6,483 nt of DNA from Lysobacterales bacterium (GCA_026196445.1 JAPHTE010000023.1:1-6483); one strand, 5' to 3'. Positions 1 through 6,483 are shown, counted from the stretch's first letter. Notes: a model not told the origin generated them from the letters alone. Numbers and translations: made by a program.

Positions 1-363
1 CACCCGACGAACTGTACTGCACTGGCCTGCACGCACCGGTCAATCCCCGCATTTCACTACATGGTGGCCGTCGCGGGTGGCAGAGATATTCCCTGTACTG
101 ACTACGCCACTTTTGGCAGCGCTGAGTTGAGCAATCAGGTGCTCAAGGTGCTCGAGCAGCGTAAAGCGTGCCTGATGGCCCATCATGGCATGGTTTGCTT
201 TGAAAAAGACCTGCCGCGAGTACTGGCCCTGGCCGTCGAGGTCGAGCACCTGGCTGGAGTGTACTGCCGGATCCTGGCCATGGGAGGGGAACAGCACCTG
301 GATGACGATGAAATGGCGCGGGTGCTGGAAAAGTTCAAGACTTACGGTGCACGGGAGCCCTGA
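1..363 (+). CDS. Class II (FucA-like) aldolase, 5'-truncated by the window edge
   Basis: This is the C-terminal 120 residues of a class II aldolase/adducin-family protein, open from base 1 to the TGA at 361-363. Family members are cytoplasmic Zn enzymes that split sugar 1-phosphates such as L-fuculose-1-phosphate into dihydroxyacetone phosphate and an aldehyde. Aligned from memory to E. coli FucA (about 215 residues), the first visible His matches zinc ligand His94. Tyr20 of the fragment matches catalytic Tyr113, and the second His of AHHGMV (fragment residue 62) matches zinc ligand His155. The stretches RSIPAFHYM, IPCTDYATFG and the C-terminal LEKFKTYG are typical of the FucA branch. His92 and the catalytic Glu lie outside the window. 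The visible part is intact and its family-typical C-terminus shows the end is real. The exact sugar substrate is not determined; 5-deoxyribulose-phosphate or related aldolases are alternatives, and methylthioribulose-phosphate dehydratase (MtnB) is less likely. The gene converges on, and overlaps by 29 bases, the phospho-lyase gene. Confidence 0.9.
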   Translation, partial: HPTNCTALACTHRSIPAFHYMVAVAGGRDIPCTDYATFGSAELSNQVLKVLEQRKACLMAHHGMVCFEKDLPRVLALAVEVEHLAGVYCRILAMGGEQHLDDDEMARVLEKFKTYGAREP

Positions 364-1630
364 TTTCCTCGAGCGCACCGGCGAGCTTTTGCAGCAGCAA
401 ATCAGCGTGCTCTGCGCCGAAAATCATCGGCGGGCGAATCTTCAAGACATTGTCATAAAGCCCGGTTGAGTTGATCAAAATACCGCGATTACGCAGTAAA
501 TTGACCAGTTTGGCGGTTTCCACGGTGGCGGGTTCGAGATTGTCATGATCACGTACCAACTCGATACCGATAAACAGGCCACTGCCGCGAACATCCCCTA
601 TCATGTCGTGATCTGTTGCCAAATCCTTCAAGTGATCAAAAAGATATTCGCCGGTTTTAAGCGCTTTTGCCACCAGGTCCTGCTGATCGATCACTTCCAG
701 CACTGCCAGCGCGGCAGCACACGCCACCGGTGTGCCGGCAAAGGTATTGAAATAATGCGCGTCGCGGGAAAAGGCATCGGTCACCGGCTTCGTGGTGACC
801 ACCGCGGAGACCGGGTAACCGTTGGCCATCGGTTTTCCCAGCGTGACGATATCCGGCACCACGCCGTGGCGCTCATATCCCCAGAAATGGTCGCCGAGGC
901 GGCCAAAACCGGGTTGCACCTCGTCAGCGATGAACAGGCCTCCGGCCCGGCGTACGATATCGACCGCCTGTTGCAGGTAAGTGGGTGGTACGTTGGGTAG
1001 CCCCTCGTTGGCAAACACCGTATCGACGATCAATGCCGCCGGGCGGTGGCCGTTGCGCACCAGGGTCTCGACGGCGGCCTGGACGTGGGCGGCATATTTT
1101 TGCGCTGCCGCCTTATCATTGGCATACAGACCACGGAACATGTCCGGGGTGGGAACCGTGACGATATTGTCCCCGCGCTGTTCCGCCTTTGTATAACAGC
1201 TGGTAATTTGCGCGACCGCCCAGGAATTGCCGTGGTAGGCGTGCTCGGTGATGATCATGCCGTCGTTACCGGTGGCAGCGCGCGCCAGGCGCAGGGCCAG
1301 TTCATTGGCCTCGGTGCCAGTGCAGGCGAACATGGCGATATCCAGCCCCGCTGGAAAACGCGCGGTCAGCCGTTCCGCGTAATCAAGCACAGTTTCATGC
1401 AGGTAGCGGGTATGTGTATTGAGTATTTGAGCCTGGTGGTGGATCGCTTCCACCACGCGCGGGTGGCAATGGCCGACGTGCGGCACGTTGTTGTACACAT
1501 CGAGGTAGCGCTTGCCGTCGGCATCAAACAACCACACGCCTTCACCGCGCACGATGTGGACCGGGTTGTCGTAGAACAGGCGGTAAGCTTTGCCCAGTAA
1601 GCGCTTACGACGTTCGAGCAGAGTTTCCAT
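335..1630 (-). CDS. PLP-dependent amino-alcohol-phosphate phospho-lyase (class III aminotransferase fold)
   Basis: A complete 431-residue fold-type I PLP enzyme of the class III aminotransferase family. It resembles the ethanolamine-phosphate and 5-phosphohydroxylysine phospho-lyases (human ETNPPL/PHYKPL), which turn an O-phosphorylated amino alcohol into an aldehyde, ammonia and phosphate rather than transaminating. Visible signatures are NNVPHVGHCHP (residues 47-57), NTHTRYLHE (71-79), the cofactor-phosphate loop GTEAN (105-109), IADEVQPGFGR (234-244) with the cofactor-binding Asp236, and LGKPMANGYPV (264-274) with Schiff-base Lys266. The N-terminal METLLERR and the NNVxHVGHCHP block favour the phospho-lyase branch over ordinary omega-transaminases. 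I chose the ATG at 1628-1630, 5 bases after the kinase stop. A TTG at 1657 would add nine residues and overlap the kinase, and it lacks family-like sequence. No good Shine-Dalgarno precedes the ATG, so translation is probably coupled to the kinase. The substrate is unproven; a true transaminase remains possible. Confidence 0.9.
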   Translation of the reverse strand: METLLERRKRLLGKAYRLFYDNPVHIVRGEGVWLFDADGKRYLDVYNNVPHVGHCHPRVVEAIHHQAQILNTHTRYLHETVLDYAERLTARFPAGLDIAMFACTGTEANELALRLARAATGNDGMIITEHAYHGNSWAVAQITSCYTKAEQRGDNIVTVPTPDMFRGLYANDKAAAQKYAAHVQAAVETLVRNGHRPAALIVDTVFANEGLPNVPPTYLQQAVDIVRRAGGLFIADEVQPGFGRLGDHFWGYERHGVVPDIVTLGKPMANGYPVSAVVTTKPVTDAFSRDAHYFNTFAGTPVACAAALAVLEVIDQQDLVAKALKTGEYLFDHLKDLATDHDMIGDVRGSGLFIGIELVRDHDNLEPATVETAKLVNLLRNRGILINSTGLYDNVLKIRPPMIFGAEHADLLLQKLAGALEEIRAPVHRKS

Positions 1631-1635
1631 GATGC

Positions 1636-2700
1636 TTAAATTGAAACCTTGCTGCAATTATCGAGTATACGCTCGGCGGCTGCATCCCGGTTCTGCCGGC
1701 TGAGTGCGAACAGGGCATTTTGGGCTGGTATAAAACTGGTCAGCAAGTAATCACGGTTATCAGGGAAAAGCGTTGCGCGAAAACTGCCGATCAGCAGGCT
1801 GGTCACAAGGCGCGTCATGATCAGGTCGGGCAGCAGGCGCAGTTCGTGATCGTGCAATGGATACACGGCGTGGTAACCCGCGATCAATGGCAGGGCACCG
1901 GCCAGGGGATCTTCGCCAGCAGATAATTGGTAGGCTGCGGCAATGGCCGGGTCCATGACCAGTGGCGAGCTGACCAGGTCACCGAAATCGATCAGTCCAC
2001 TGATGCACCGCGGCTTGCTCTCATCCAGCAATACGTTGTCCAGGTTCATGTCGTTGTAGATGACCTGGTTGCGCAGCGTGTCGAGCAACGGGCTGACATT
2101 TTGCTCAAAGTGATCCAGCACCCCGGTGATCAGGGGCCGAAGCCGCCTGTCCTCGATACACGGTAACAGTGCACGCAGACCACCAGCCCGTTTCATATCC
2201 CACAAGCTGAATGGGTTGGAACCGGGGTGTTCAAAACCCCGCAAGGCCCTTCCGAGACGCGCCAGCATCCGGCCCATACGTTCGGTGAGCACTGCATCTG
2301 AAGGTACACCACTCAATACCTGGCCATCCATCCAACTCAGCACACGGACAAAATGCCGCTGTCCGCCATGCCCGACTATGCAATGCCGGCATCCAGCGGT
2401 GGTGGCAATCACCCGTGGCACTGGCAGGCCTGGATCACGTTCAGCGATATGCAGCAGGGCCAGGTTCTGGAAATCCACCACCTGTTCCTGCTCGGCGTGG
2501 TTGGAAACTTTCAGTACAAAACGTCGTCCGTCATCCGCATCCAGGCGAAAGTTCTGGTCACGTTCACTGACCAGCGGTGAGGCCAACGCGCGGATACCGA
2601 AGTGCTCCATGGCGATACGTTTAGCTTTTTCAGCGGAAAAAGCCGGTGACGCGCAGGTCAGTATCCGTTGAATAGTGGCCTGGACGGGTTCCTTGCTCAT
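1636..2700 (-). CDS. APH-fold small-molecule kinase, hydroxylysine-kinase-like
   Basis: A 354-residue cytoplasmic kinase of the aminoglycoside phosphotransferase / choline kinase fold, most like hydroxylysine kinase (human HYKK, formerly AGPHD1). The family transfers phosphate from ATP or GTP to a hydroxyl on a small amine. The N-terminus carries FSAEKAKRIAMEHFGI (residues 21-36) and SERDQNF (45-51), where HYKK-like proteins have a similar DQNF-type motif. Lys64 in FVLKV is the expected nucleotide-binding lysine. The catalytic loop is YNDMNLDN (215-222) with Asp217 and Asn222, and the metal-binding IDFGD is at 237-241 with Asp238. Tyr215 sits where the usual loop has His. The ATG at 2698-2700 has no clear Shine-Dalgarno, but the next Met is residue 31, inside conserved sequence. 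The kinase is first in a two-gene operon with the phospho-lyase, so it probably makes that enzyme's phosphorylated substrate. Hydroxylysine, ethanolamine and 1-amino-2-propanol are candidates; a sugar kinase such as a methylthioribose-kinase relative is less likely. Confidence 0.87.
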   Translation of the reverse strand: MSKEPVQATIQRILTCASPAFSAEKAKRIAMEHFGIRALASPLVSERDQNFRLDADDGRRFVLKVSNHAEQEQVVDFQNLALLHIAERDPGLPVPRVIATTAGCRHCIVGHGGQRHFVRVLSWMDGQVLSGVPSDAVLTERMGRMLARLGRALRGFEHPGSNPFSLWDMKRAGGLRALLPCIEDRRLRPLITGVLDHFEQNVSPLLDTLRNQVIYNDMNLDNVLLDESKPRCISGLIDFGDLVSSPLVMDPAIAAAYQLSAGEDPLAGALPLIAGYHAVYPLHDHELRLLPDLIMTRLVTSLLIGSFRATLFPDNRDYLLTSFIPAQNALFALSRQNRDAAAERILDNCSKVSI

Positions 2701-2779
2701 GGGCGTAGATTAAATGAATTGCCAGTGATTTGTTATAGAATCAAACCTCAATCCGGATATACACGGGATACATACCCCC
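2701..2779. promoter_or_regulatory. Divergent intergenic region between kinase operon and asmA, candidate promoters
   Basis: These 79 bases lie between the divergent starts and should hold promoters for both directions. On the + strand TGTTATAGA (2731-2739) looks like an extended -10 (TG, one base, TATAGA); the overlapping TAGAAT at 2736-2741 matches the -10 consensus at five of six. No well-spaced -35 is seen: TTGCCA at 2719-2724 is too close. On the minus strand the same AT-rich element reads TATAAC (2737-2732), a five-of-six -10 for the kinase operon with a leader of about 25 bases. GGGA at 2765-2768 is a weak ribosome binding site 11 bases before the asmA ATG. All are read by eye. Confidence 0.35.
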
Positions 2780-4819
2780 ATGAACAGAATCTTGAAATGG
2801 GTACTGGCCATGGCCGCTACGGTGGCCGTTCTCCTGCTTGTCCTGAGCATTGTCCTGCCGTTGCTGCTCGATCCCAATAATTACAAGGATGAGATCAACG
2901 CGGCGATACTGAAGGAGACCGGCCGGGAGCTGAACATCGCGGGGGATATCTCCTGGCGTGTCTTTCCATCCGTGGGCCTGGAGATCGAGCAACTGAGCCT
3001 GGCCAACCGGGCAGGGTTCGGCGTGCAGCCGATGCTGGAAGTCTCCGATGCCAGCGTGATCCTTGAGCTGTTTCCCCTGTTCAGCCGGCAGCTTGAAATT
3101 GACCGCATCGAACTCGAGGGTGTTTCAGCGTACCTGCGCAGCAACACCGATGGGCACAACAACTGGGAGGACCTGGTTGATCGCGGTACTGCCGCTGCCC
3201 AGGAAGCACCCGCTGAGATGGAAATCGAGGTCAGCAGAGGCAACTTCAGCCTGGAAAACACGGCCAGGCGCGTTGATTTCGATGTTTTCAGTACCAGCTC
3301 AGCGCCCGCCACGCCGAGCCAGGCATTTGTGCTGAAAGGCTGGGCCGAGCTCAGGTTTTTACAGCCGGAAGTGGCCGGTGAAATCGAATTCGAAGGCCTG
3401 ATACAAGCGTTACGCGGCCAGGGCCTGCTTGGTTTCGAGGGTGTCGAGTTCGACTTCAAGGGCAGCAAAGGGCCTGCCGGGGACAGCTTGCCCCTGGCGT
3501 TGAAGGCCAGCACCGATGTCTTCGTTGACCTGGCCCGGGACGAAGCCAGTTTGACGGAATTGACGCTGCAATTTTTCGATCTGACCGCTGCCGGCGCACT
3601 CAATATCACGCAGTTGTCGTCTGAGCCGGAATTCGACGGGCAATTGCAAGTGTCCGAGTTCAGCCCCAAGCTGCTGTTGCAGGACCTGGGCATGGAAGCA
3701 CCACCGACCCGGAACCCGGATGTATTTGGCAAGCTGCAGGCTGAATTCGATTTCAGTGGGTCAGGCTCGGGTCTTGACATTGCAGGGCTCAAGGCAGTGC
3801 TGGATCACTCGACCCTCGACGGGCGCCTGGTTATCGAGGCCTTCGAGCCATTGCAGCTGTCTTTTGACCTGGCTGTTGACAGCTTGAACCTGGATGACTA
3901 TTCACTGCTTGCAGTAACTGAAGACAGCACCGAAGTTGGCGGCGCTGGTCTGGCTGTCGGCAGCATGTTGTTTTTCAACGGTGGTGGGGATTTAAGTATT
4001 GGGCGCCTGGTCACAGGCGGTTTAACCGCCGAAGACTTCGAGGTTACCATCCGCAGTGATGCCAATGAGATACGCCTGTTTCCGATGGGCTCACGTCTCT
4101 ATGGCGGCCAGCACCAGGGCGATATACGGCTCAATTTCGCCGCCGCGCCGCCCACCCTGACGGTCAACCAGGTCGTGACCGGGTTTGAAACCTCCACGTT
4201 GTTGCGGGATTTAGTTGACACGGACCGCCTGCATGGAACGGGCGACCTTTACCTGAAGGTCCACACCAGACTCGGCAGCGAGGAACAGACACGGCGCTCG
4301 CTGTCAGGAGATGTGGGTTTGAGCGTCGTCGACGGCGTTATCGATGATATCGATGTCCGTGGAATGGTGGATAAAGTCACCGCTTTACTGGGGGAAGGCA
4401 ATGAGACGGCCTCCGCCGTCGGGGCCACGGACCGCATGGAGTTTTCCGAGTTGATCATTACCGGCATCATCGACCAGGGCATACTGAAAAGCGATGACCT
4501 GGCGCTGCGCTCTGCACTGGTCAACGCAAGTGGAAAAGGGACCGTCAACCTGGTCAAAGAAACCGTCAGCTATGTCATATATCCTGTACTGGTCAACGAG
4601 TTGGCGGCACAGTTGCCGGTGGACTACAGAAACCTGTCGTTCCCGGTTCGGGTATCCGGCAACCTTTACGAACCGGACATTTCACTGGATATCGCGGCCG
4701 GGATCATGGCGTCCCAGAATGCGAACATCGTCAACGAGGCGGGCGAAGCGGCAGGTTCCCTGCTGCAAGAATTGCTCGGCAAAAAGAAAGACAAGCCAAA
4801 GAAAAAAGACGGACAATAG
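2780..4819 (+). CDS. asmA: AsmA family protein, inner-membrane anchored
   Basis: A complete 679-residue AsmA-family protein; E. coli AsmA is about 617 residues. These proteins are anchored in the inner membrane with a large periplasmic beta-rich domain, and current work on the AsmA/TamB/YhdP group links them to moving phospholipid toward the outer membrane. A single hydrophobic segment at about residues 6-30 follows a short basic N-terminus (MNRILKW), giving a signal anchor. The AsmA N-terminal block follows, with LLLDPNNYKDEI (28-39), TGRELNIAGDISWRVFPSVG (47-66) and a LEIEQLSLAN-type strand. The AsmA C-terminal block begins near residue 435 (SRLYGGQHQGDI) and includes VIDDIDVRGMVDKV near 525. 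Alternating hydrophobic strands fill the middle. The tail is lysine-rich (668-679). The ATG at 2780 is chosen because it gives the anchor directly; only a weak GGGA precedes it. The gene is followed tail to tail by ybdG, not by mutY, which often follows asmA in related bacteria. The family is sure; orthology to E. coli asmA itself is likely but not proven. Confidence 0.92.
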   Translation: MNRILKWVLAMAATVAVLLLVLSIVLPLLLDPNNYKDEINAAILKETGRELNIAGDISWRVFPSVGLEIEQLSLANRAGFGVQPMLEVSDASVILELFPLFSRQLEIDRIELEGVSAYLRSNTDGHNNWEDLVDRGTAAAQEAPAEMEIEVSRGNFSLENTARRVDFDVFSTSSAPATPSQAFVLKGWAELRFLQPEVAGEIEFEGLIQALRGQGLLGFEGVEFDFKGSKGPAGDSLPLALKASTDVFVDLARDEASLTELTLQFFDLTAAGALNITQLSSEPEFDGQLQVSEFSPKLLLQDLGMEAPPTRNPDVFGKLQAEFDFSGSGSGLDIAGLKAVLDHSTLDGRLVIEAFEPLQLSFDLAVDSLNLDDYSLLAVTEDSTEVGGAGLAVGSMLFFNGGGDLSIGRLVTGGLTAEDFEVTIRSDANEIRLFPMGSRLYGGQHQGDIRLNFAAAPPTLTVNQVVTGFETSTLLRDLVDTDRLHGTGDLYLKVHTRLGSEEQTRRSLSGDVGLSVVDGVIDDIDVRGMVDKVTALLGEGNETASAVGATDRMEFSELIITGIIDQGILKSDDLALRSALVNASGKGTVNLVKETVSYVIYPVLVNELAAQLPVDYRNLSFPVRVSGNLYEPDISLDIAAGIMASQNANIVNEAGEAAGSLLQELLGKKKDKPKKKDGQ

Positions 4820-4848
4820 TACCCAAGCGCTGTGGTTAACGATGCTGT

Positions 4849-6105
4849 TCAGTTATTGCCCGATCCCTGGAATGCGCGGAAGTCATTGCCGGTCGGGTTC
4901 TGGTAAACACGCAGGTCAAACTCCGGTATCACCGCCAGGATGTGGTCGAAAATGTCTGCCTGGATGGCTTCATAGTTGGCCCACACCTGGTCCTTGCTGA
5001 ACACGTAGATCTCGATCGGCAGGCCGTGTTCGGTCGGCCGCAGTTGGCGGATCAGGAAGGTCATGTCCCGGTTGATTTGCGGGTGGTTTTCCAGGTAGGC
5101 CGTGACATACGCGCGGAAAGTACCGATGTTGGTCATGCGCCGCCCATTGACCAGGCTGGTGTTATCGACATTCCCGGCGTGGTTGAATTCGGCCAGTTCC
5201 CGTTTTTTCTGCTCAATATATCCAGCGATGTACTGGATTTTCCCAAACCGTTCCAGCATCTCCTCGTCGCAGAAACGGACGCTGCCCATGTCGATATTGA
5301 TCGCCCGCTTGATACGCCGCCCACCCGATTCCTGCATGCCGCGCCAGTTCTTGAAGGACTCGGAGATCAGGGCGTAGGTCGGTATCGTGGTAATGGTTTT
5401 GTCCCAGTTTTGCACCTTGACGGTGGTCAGCGTTACTTCAAGCACATCGCCATCGGCGCCGTATTTGGGCATCTCGATCCAGTCACCAACGGCAACCATC
5501 CTGTTAGCGGCCAACTGGATGCCGGCCACGAATCCGAGGATCGCGTCGCGGAAGATCAACATCAGCACGGCGGTCATGGCGCCGATACCGCTCAACAGGT
5601 ATACGGGTGTCTTGTCGAGCAAAATCGAGATGACAAAAATGGTACTCAGGAAATACACCGCGATTTTCAGGACCTGGACAAAGCCCTTGATGGGGATTTC
5701 TCCAGAGACGTCGAACTGCCGGTAGATATCCTCCGCGGCATTGAGCAGTGCGTCGAAGGTCAGCATCACCACGATCACCAGGTAGATCAGGGCAGCACTC
5801 CTGATCACCATGACCGCGGAATCCAGTCCCCCCAGTGCCAGCGGGGTGAGCAGGTATATCACCAGGCCGGGCGCCAGGTGCGCCAGGTGGCTCAACACCC
5901 GGTGCTGAAGGATGGCGTCGTCCCATTGGGCACGGGTTTTCGCGACAATATGGGTAAGAACCGACAATATGTAACGCCTGGCCACGAAATTGGCGATAAC
6001 GCTGAGAGCGAGTACGCCGGCCATGGCTACGGTGCGGGCGAGGTAGTAGGCGAGGTCTTCGGATGCCCCCAGGTCCTTTAACCCGCTCTGTAATAATTCC
6101 AACAT
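4849..6105 (-). CDS. ybdG: YbdG-type miniconductance mechanosensitive channel (MscS family)
   Basis: A complete 418-residue MscS-family channel, nearly the same length as E. coli YbdG (415), which opens under membrane tension and helps cells survive hypo-osmotic shock. Hydrophobic segments are visible at about 20-42, 74-92, 98-120 and 142-163, followed by the pore-lining helix region 167-195 with SGIGAMTAVLMLIFRDAILG. The beta domain carries GDWIEMPKYGADG (207-219), TTVKVQNWDKTITTIP (227-242) and SFKNWRGM (250-257). C-terminal marks include SGGRRIKR (260-267), RRMTNIGTFRAY (322-333), GLPIEIYVF (361-369), IQADIFDHI (381-389) and PTGNDFR (404-410). These blocks match YbdG almost word for word, which separates it from short MscS and from the larger MscK/MscM types. 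The ATG at 6103-6105 has no strong ribosome binding site, but the protein already starts at family length. It is divergent from mscL, which fits a shared osmotic role. Confidence 0.94.
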   Translation of the reverse strand: MLELLQSGLKDLGASEDLAYYLARTVAMAGVLALSVIANFVARRYILSVLTHIVAKTRAQWDDAILQHRVLSHLAHLAPGLVIYLLTPLALGGLDSAVMVIRSAALIYLVIVVMLTFDALLNAAEDIYRQFDVSGEIPIKGFVQVLKIAVYFLSTIFVISILLDKTPVYLLSGIGAMTAVLMLIFRDAILGFVAGIQLAANRMVAVGDWIEMPKYGADGDVLEVTLTTVKVQNWDKTITTIPTYALISESFKNWRGMQESGGRRIKRAINIDMGSVRFCDEEMLERFGKIQYIAGYIEQKKRELAEFNHAGNVDNTSLVNGRRMTNIGTFRAYVTAYLENHPQINRDMTFLIRQLRPTEHGLPIEIYVFSKDQVWANYEAIQADIFDHILAVIPEFDLRVYQNPTGNDFRAFQGSGNN

Positions 6106-6263
6106 TTGACTTTGAGCAACCTTGTTTTGGGTGATGGAATATAAAGCTCCAATTCACCGGGGTTTACACCGATTAATGACAAGAAAAGAGTCCTTTCGCT
6201 AAGATAAGGCAGTCTCGTCATTTTTCAACATGGCGGGCAAATCAAAAACTGAGGGAGAAAGTT
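6106..6263. promoter_or_regulatory. Divergent intergenic region between ybdG and mscL, candidate promoters
   Basis: This 158-base AT-richer gap should drive both channel genes. For mscL, ATGACA (6176-6181) and TAAGAT (6200-6205) are separated by 18 bases and could be a -35/-10 pair. The C just before TAAGAT would also suit a stationary-phase sigma factor, and mscL is under RpoS control in E. coli, but this is only suggestive. For ybdG, the minus strand has TATATT (6143-6138), five of six to the -10 consensus, about 33 bases before the ATG, without a convincing -35. No hairpin, riboswitch-like fold or clear operator was seen. Confidence 0.35.
6251..6257 (+). promoter_or_regulatory. Ribosome binding site of mscL
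   Basis: GAGGGAG ends 6 bases before the ATG at 6264. It is the strongest Shine-Dalgarno in the window and decides the mscL start over in-frame Met codons 3 and 4, which would lie 12-15 bases away. Confidence 0.75.
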
Positions 6264-6483
6264 ATGGGTATGATGTCTGAGTTCAAAAGTTTTGCGATGC
6301 GTGGCAACGTCGTCGACATGGCCGTTGGTATCGTCATTGGCGGTGCGTTTGGCAAAATCGTTTCATCGTTTGTGAATGATGTCCTGATGCCGCCGATCGG
6401 CATGCTGATCGGTGGGGTGGATTTCGGCGATCTGGCCATCGTGCTCAGGGCCGCGACGGAAGAAGCAGAGGCGGTCACGATCA
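6264..6483 (+). CDS. mscL: Large-conductance mechanosensitive channel MscL, 3'-truncated by the window edge
   Basis: The first 73 codons of MscL, a homopentameric inner-membrane channel that opens at near-lytic tension to release solutes during osmotic downshock. The family is about 136 residues long, so roughly half is visible. The protein opens with the amphipathic N-terminal helix (MGMMSEFKSF). The near-invariant AMRGNVVDMAVGIVIGGAFG (residues 11-30) and KIVSSFVNDVLMPPIGMLIG (31-50) follow, covering the first transmembrane pore helix and its end. Numbering matches E. coli MscL without gaps: Gly14, Gly22, Gly26 and Pro43-Pro44 are all in place, while the E. coli pore residue Leu19 is Met here. 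The start of the periplasmic loop (VDFGDLAIVLR) is visible. The second transmembrane helix and cytoplasmic bundle lie beyond the window. The start is supported by the GAGGGAG site. The frame is intact to the edge and the gene diverges from ybdG. Confidence 0.97.
   Translation, partial: MGMMSEFKSFAMRGNVVDMAVGIVIGGAFGKIVSSFVNDVLMPPIGMLIGGVDFGDLAIVLRAATEEAEAVTI

Noticed and set aside
1631..1657. TTG start at 1657 for the phospho-lyase, adding nine residues.
   Set aside because: The ATG at 1628-1630 begins the family-like METLLERR sequence and sits just after the kinase stop. The extension overlaps the kinase and has no Shine-Dalgarno or family resemblance.
2881..3792. A 303-codon open frame on the minus strand inside asmA.
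   Set aside because: Ser/Pro/Arg-rich composition without family signature, antisense to a well-matched AsmA protein; a shadow frame.
4820..4848. Possible bidirectional terminator between asmA and ybdG.
   Set aside because: The 29-base gap has only the short AGCGCT palindrome and no stem followed by a T-run on either strand.
4942..6081. A 379-codon open frame on the + strand opposite ybdG.
   Set aside because: It is rich in His, Asp, Gln and Gly, has no recognisable domain, and lies wholly antisense to a clear YbdG homologue. It is a reading-frame shadow of a GC-rich gene.
5504..6157. A 217-codon minus-strand frame overlapping the 5' part of ybdG, as a sign of a frameshift or upstream extension.
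   Set aside because: The 418-residue ybdG frame is already complete and of family length; the other frame is Arg/Gly/Pro-rich and matches nothing.
6230..6280. A 16-codon frame starting ATG at 6230, overlapping the mscL start, as a possible leader peptide.
   Set aside because: No ribosome binding site, no regulatory motif such as a run of one amino acid, and it runs through the mscL Shine-Dalgarno out of frame; most likely chance.

Overview
The window looks like ordinary chromosomal DNA of a gammaproteobacterium. It has moderately GC-rich, tightly packed genes, an AsmA-family protein, a mechanosensitive channel closely resembling Escherichia coli YbdG, and an MscL whose first 44 residues can be numbered with the E. 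coli protein without gaps. The genus cannot be read from the sequence. There is no sign of a mobile element, CRISPR array, RNA gene or prophage.

Left part (1-2700), small-molecule metabolism. The window opens inside a class II (FucA-like) sugar-phosphate aldolase on the + strand. Its last 29 bases overlap, tail to tail, the 3' end of a two-gene minus-strand operon. That operon reads leftward from about 2700: first an aminoglycoside-phosphotransferase-fold kinase related to hydroxylysine kinase, then a class III aminotransferase-fold protein of the ethanolamine-phosphate / 5-phosphohydroxylysine phospho-lyase type. Only 5 bases separate the two genes. Together they suggest a short catabolic route in which an amino alcohol is phosphorylated and then split into an aldehyde, ammonia and phosphate. 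The actual substrate cannot be read from the sequence.

Middle part (2701-4819). A 79-base divergent intergenic region separates the kinase from asmA, an inner-membrane-anchored protein with a long periplasmic part. Proteins of this family are linked to outer-membrane biogenesis and phospholipid transport between the membranes.

Right part (4820-6483), osmotic safety valves. A minus-strand YbdG-type MscS channel lies tail to tail with asmA. Across a 158-base divergent intergenic region, mscL begins on the + strand with a strong ribosome binding site and runs off the window end. The pairing of a small-conductance-family channel with the large-conductance channel is the clearest functional theme here. 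No wholly new system is evident. The most worthwhile lead is the kinase/phospho-lyase pair of unknown substrate next to an aldolase.
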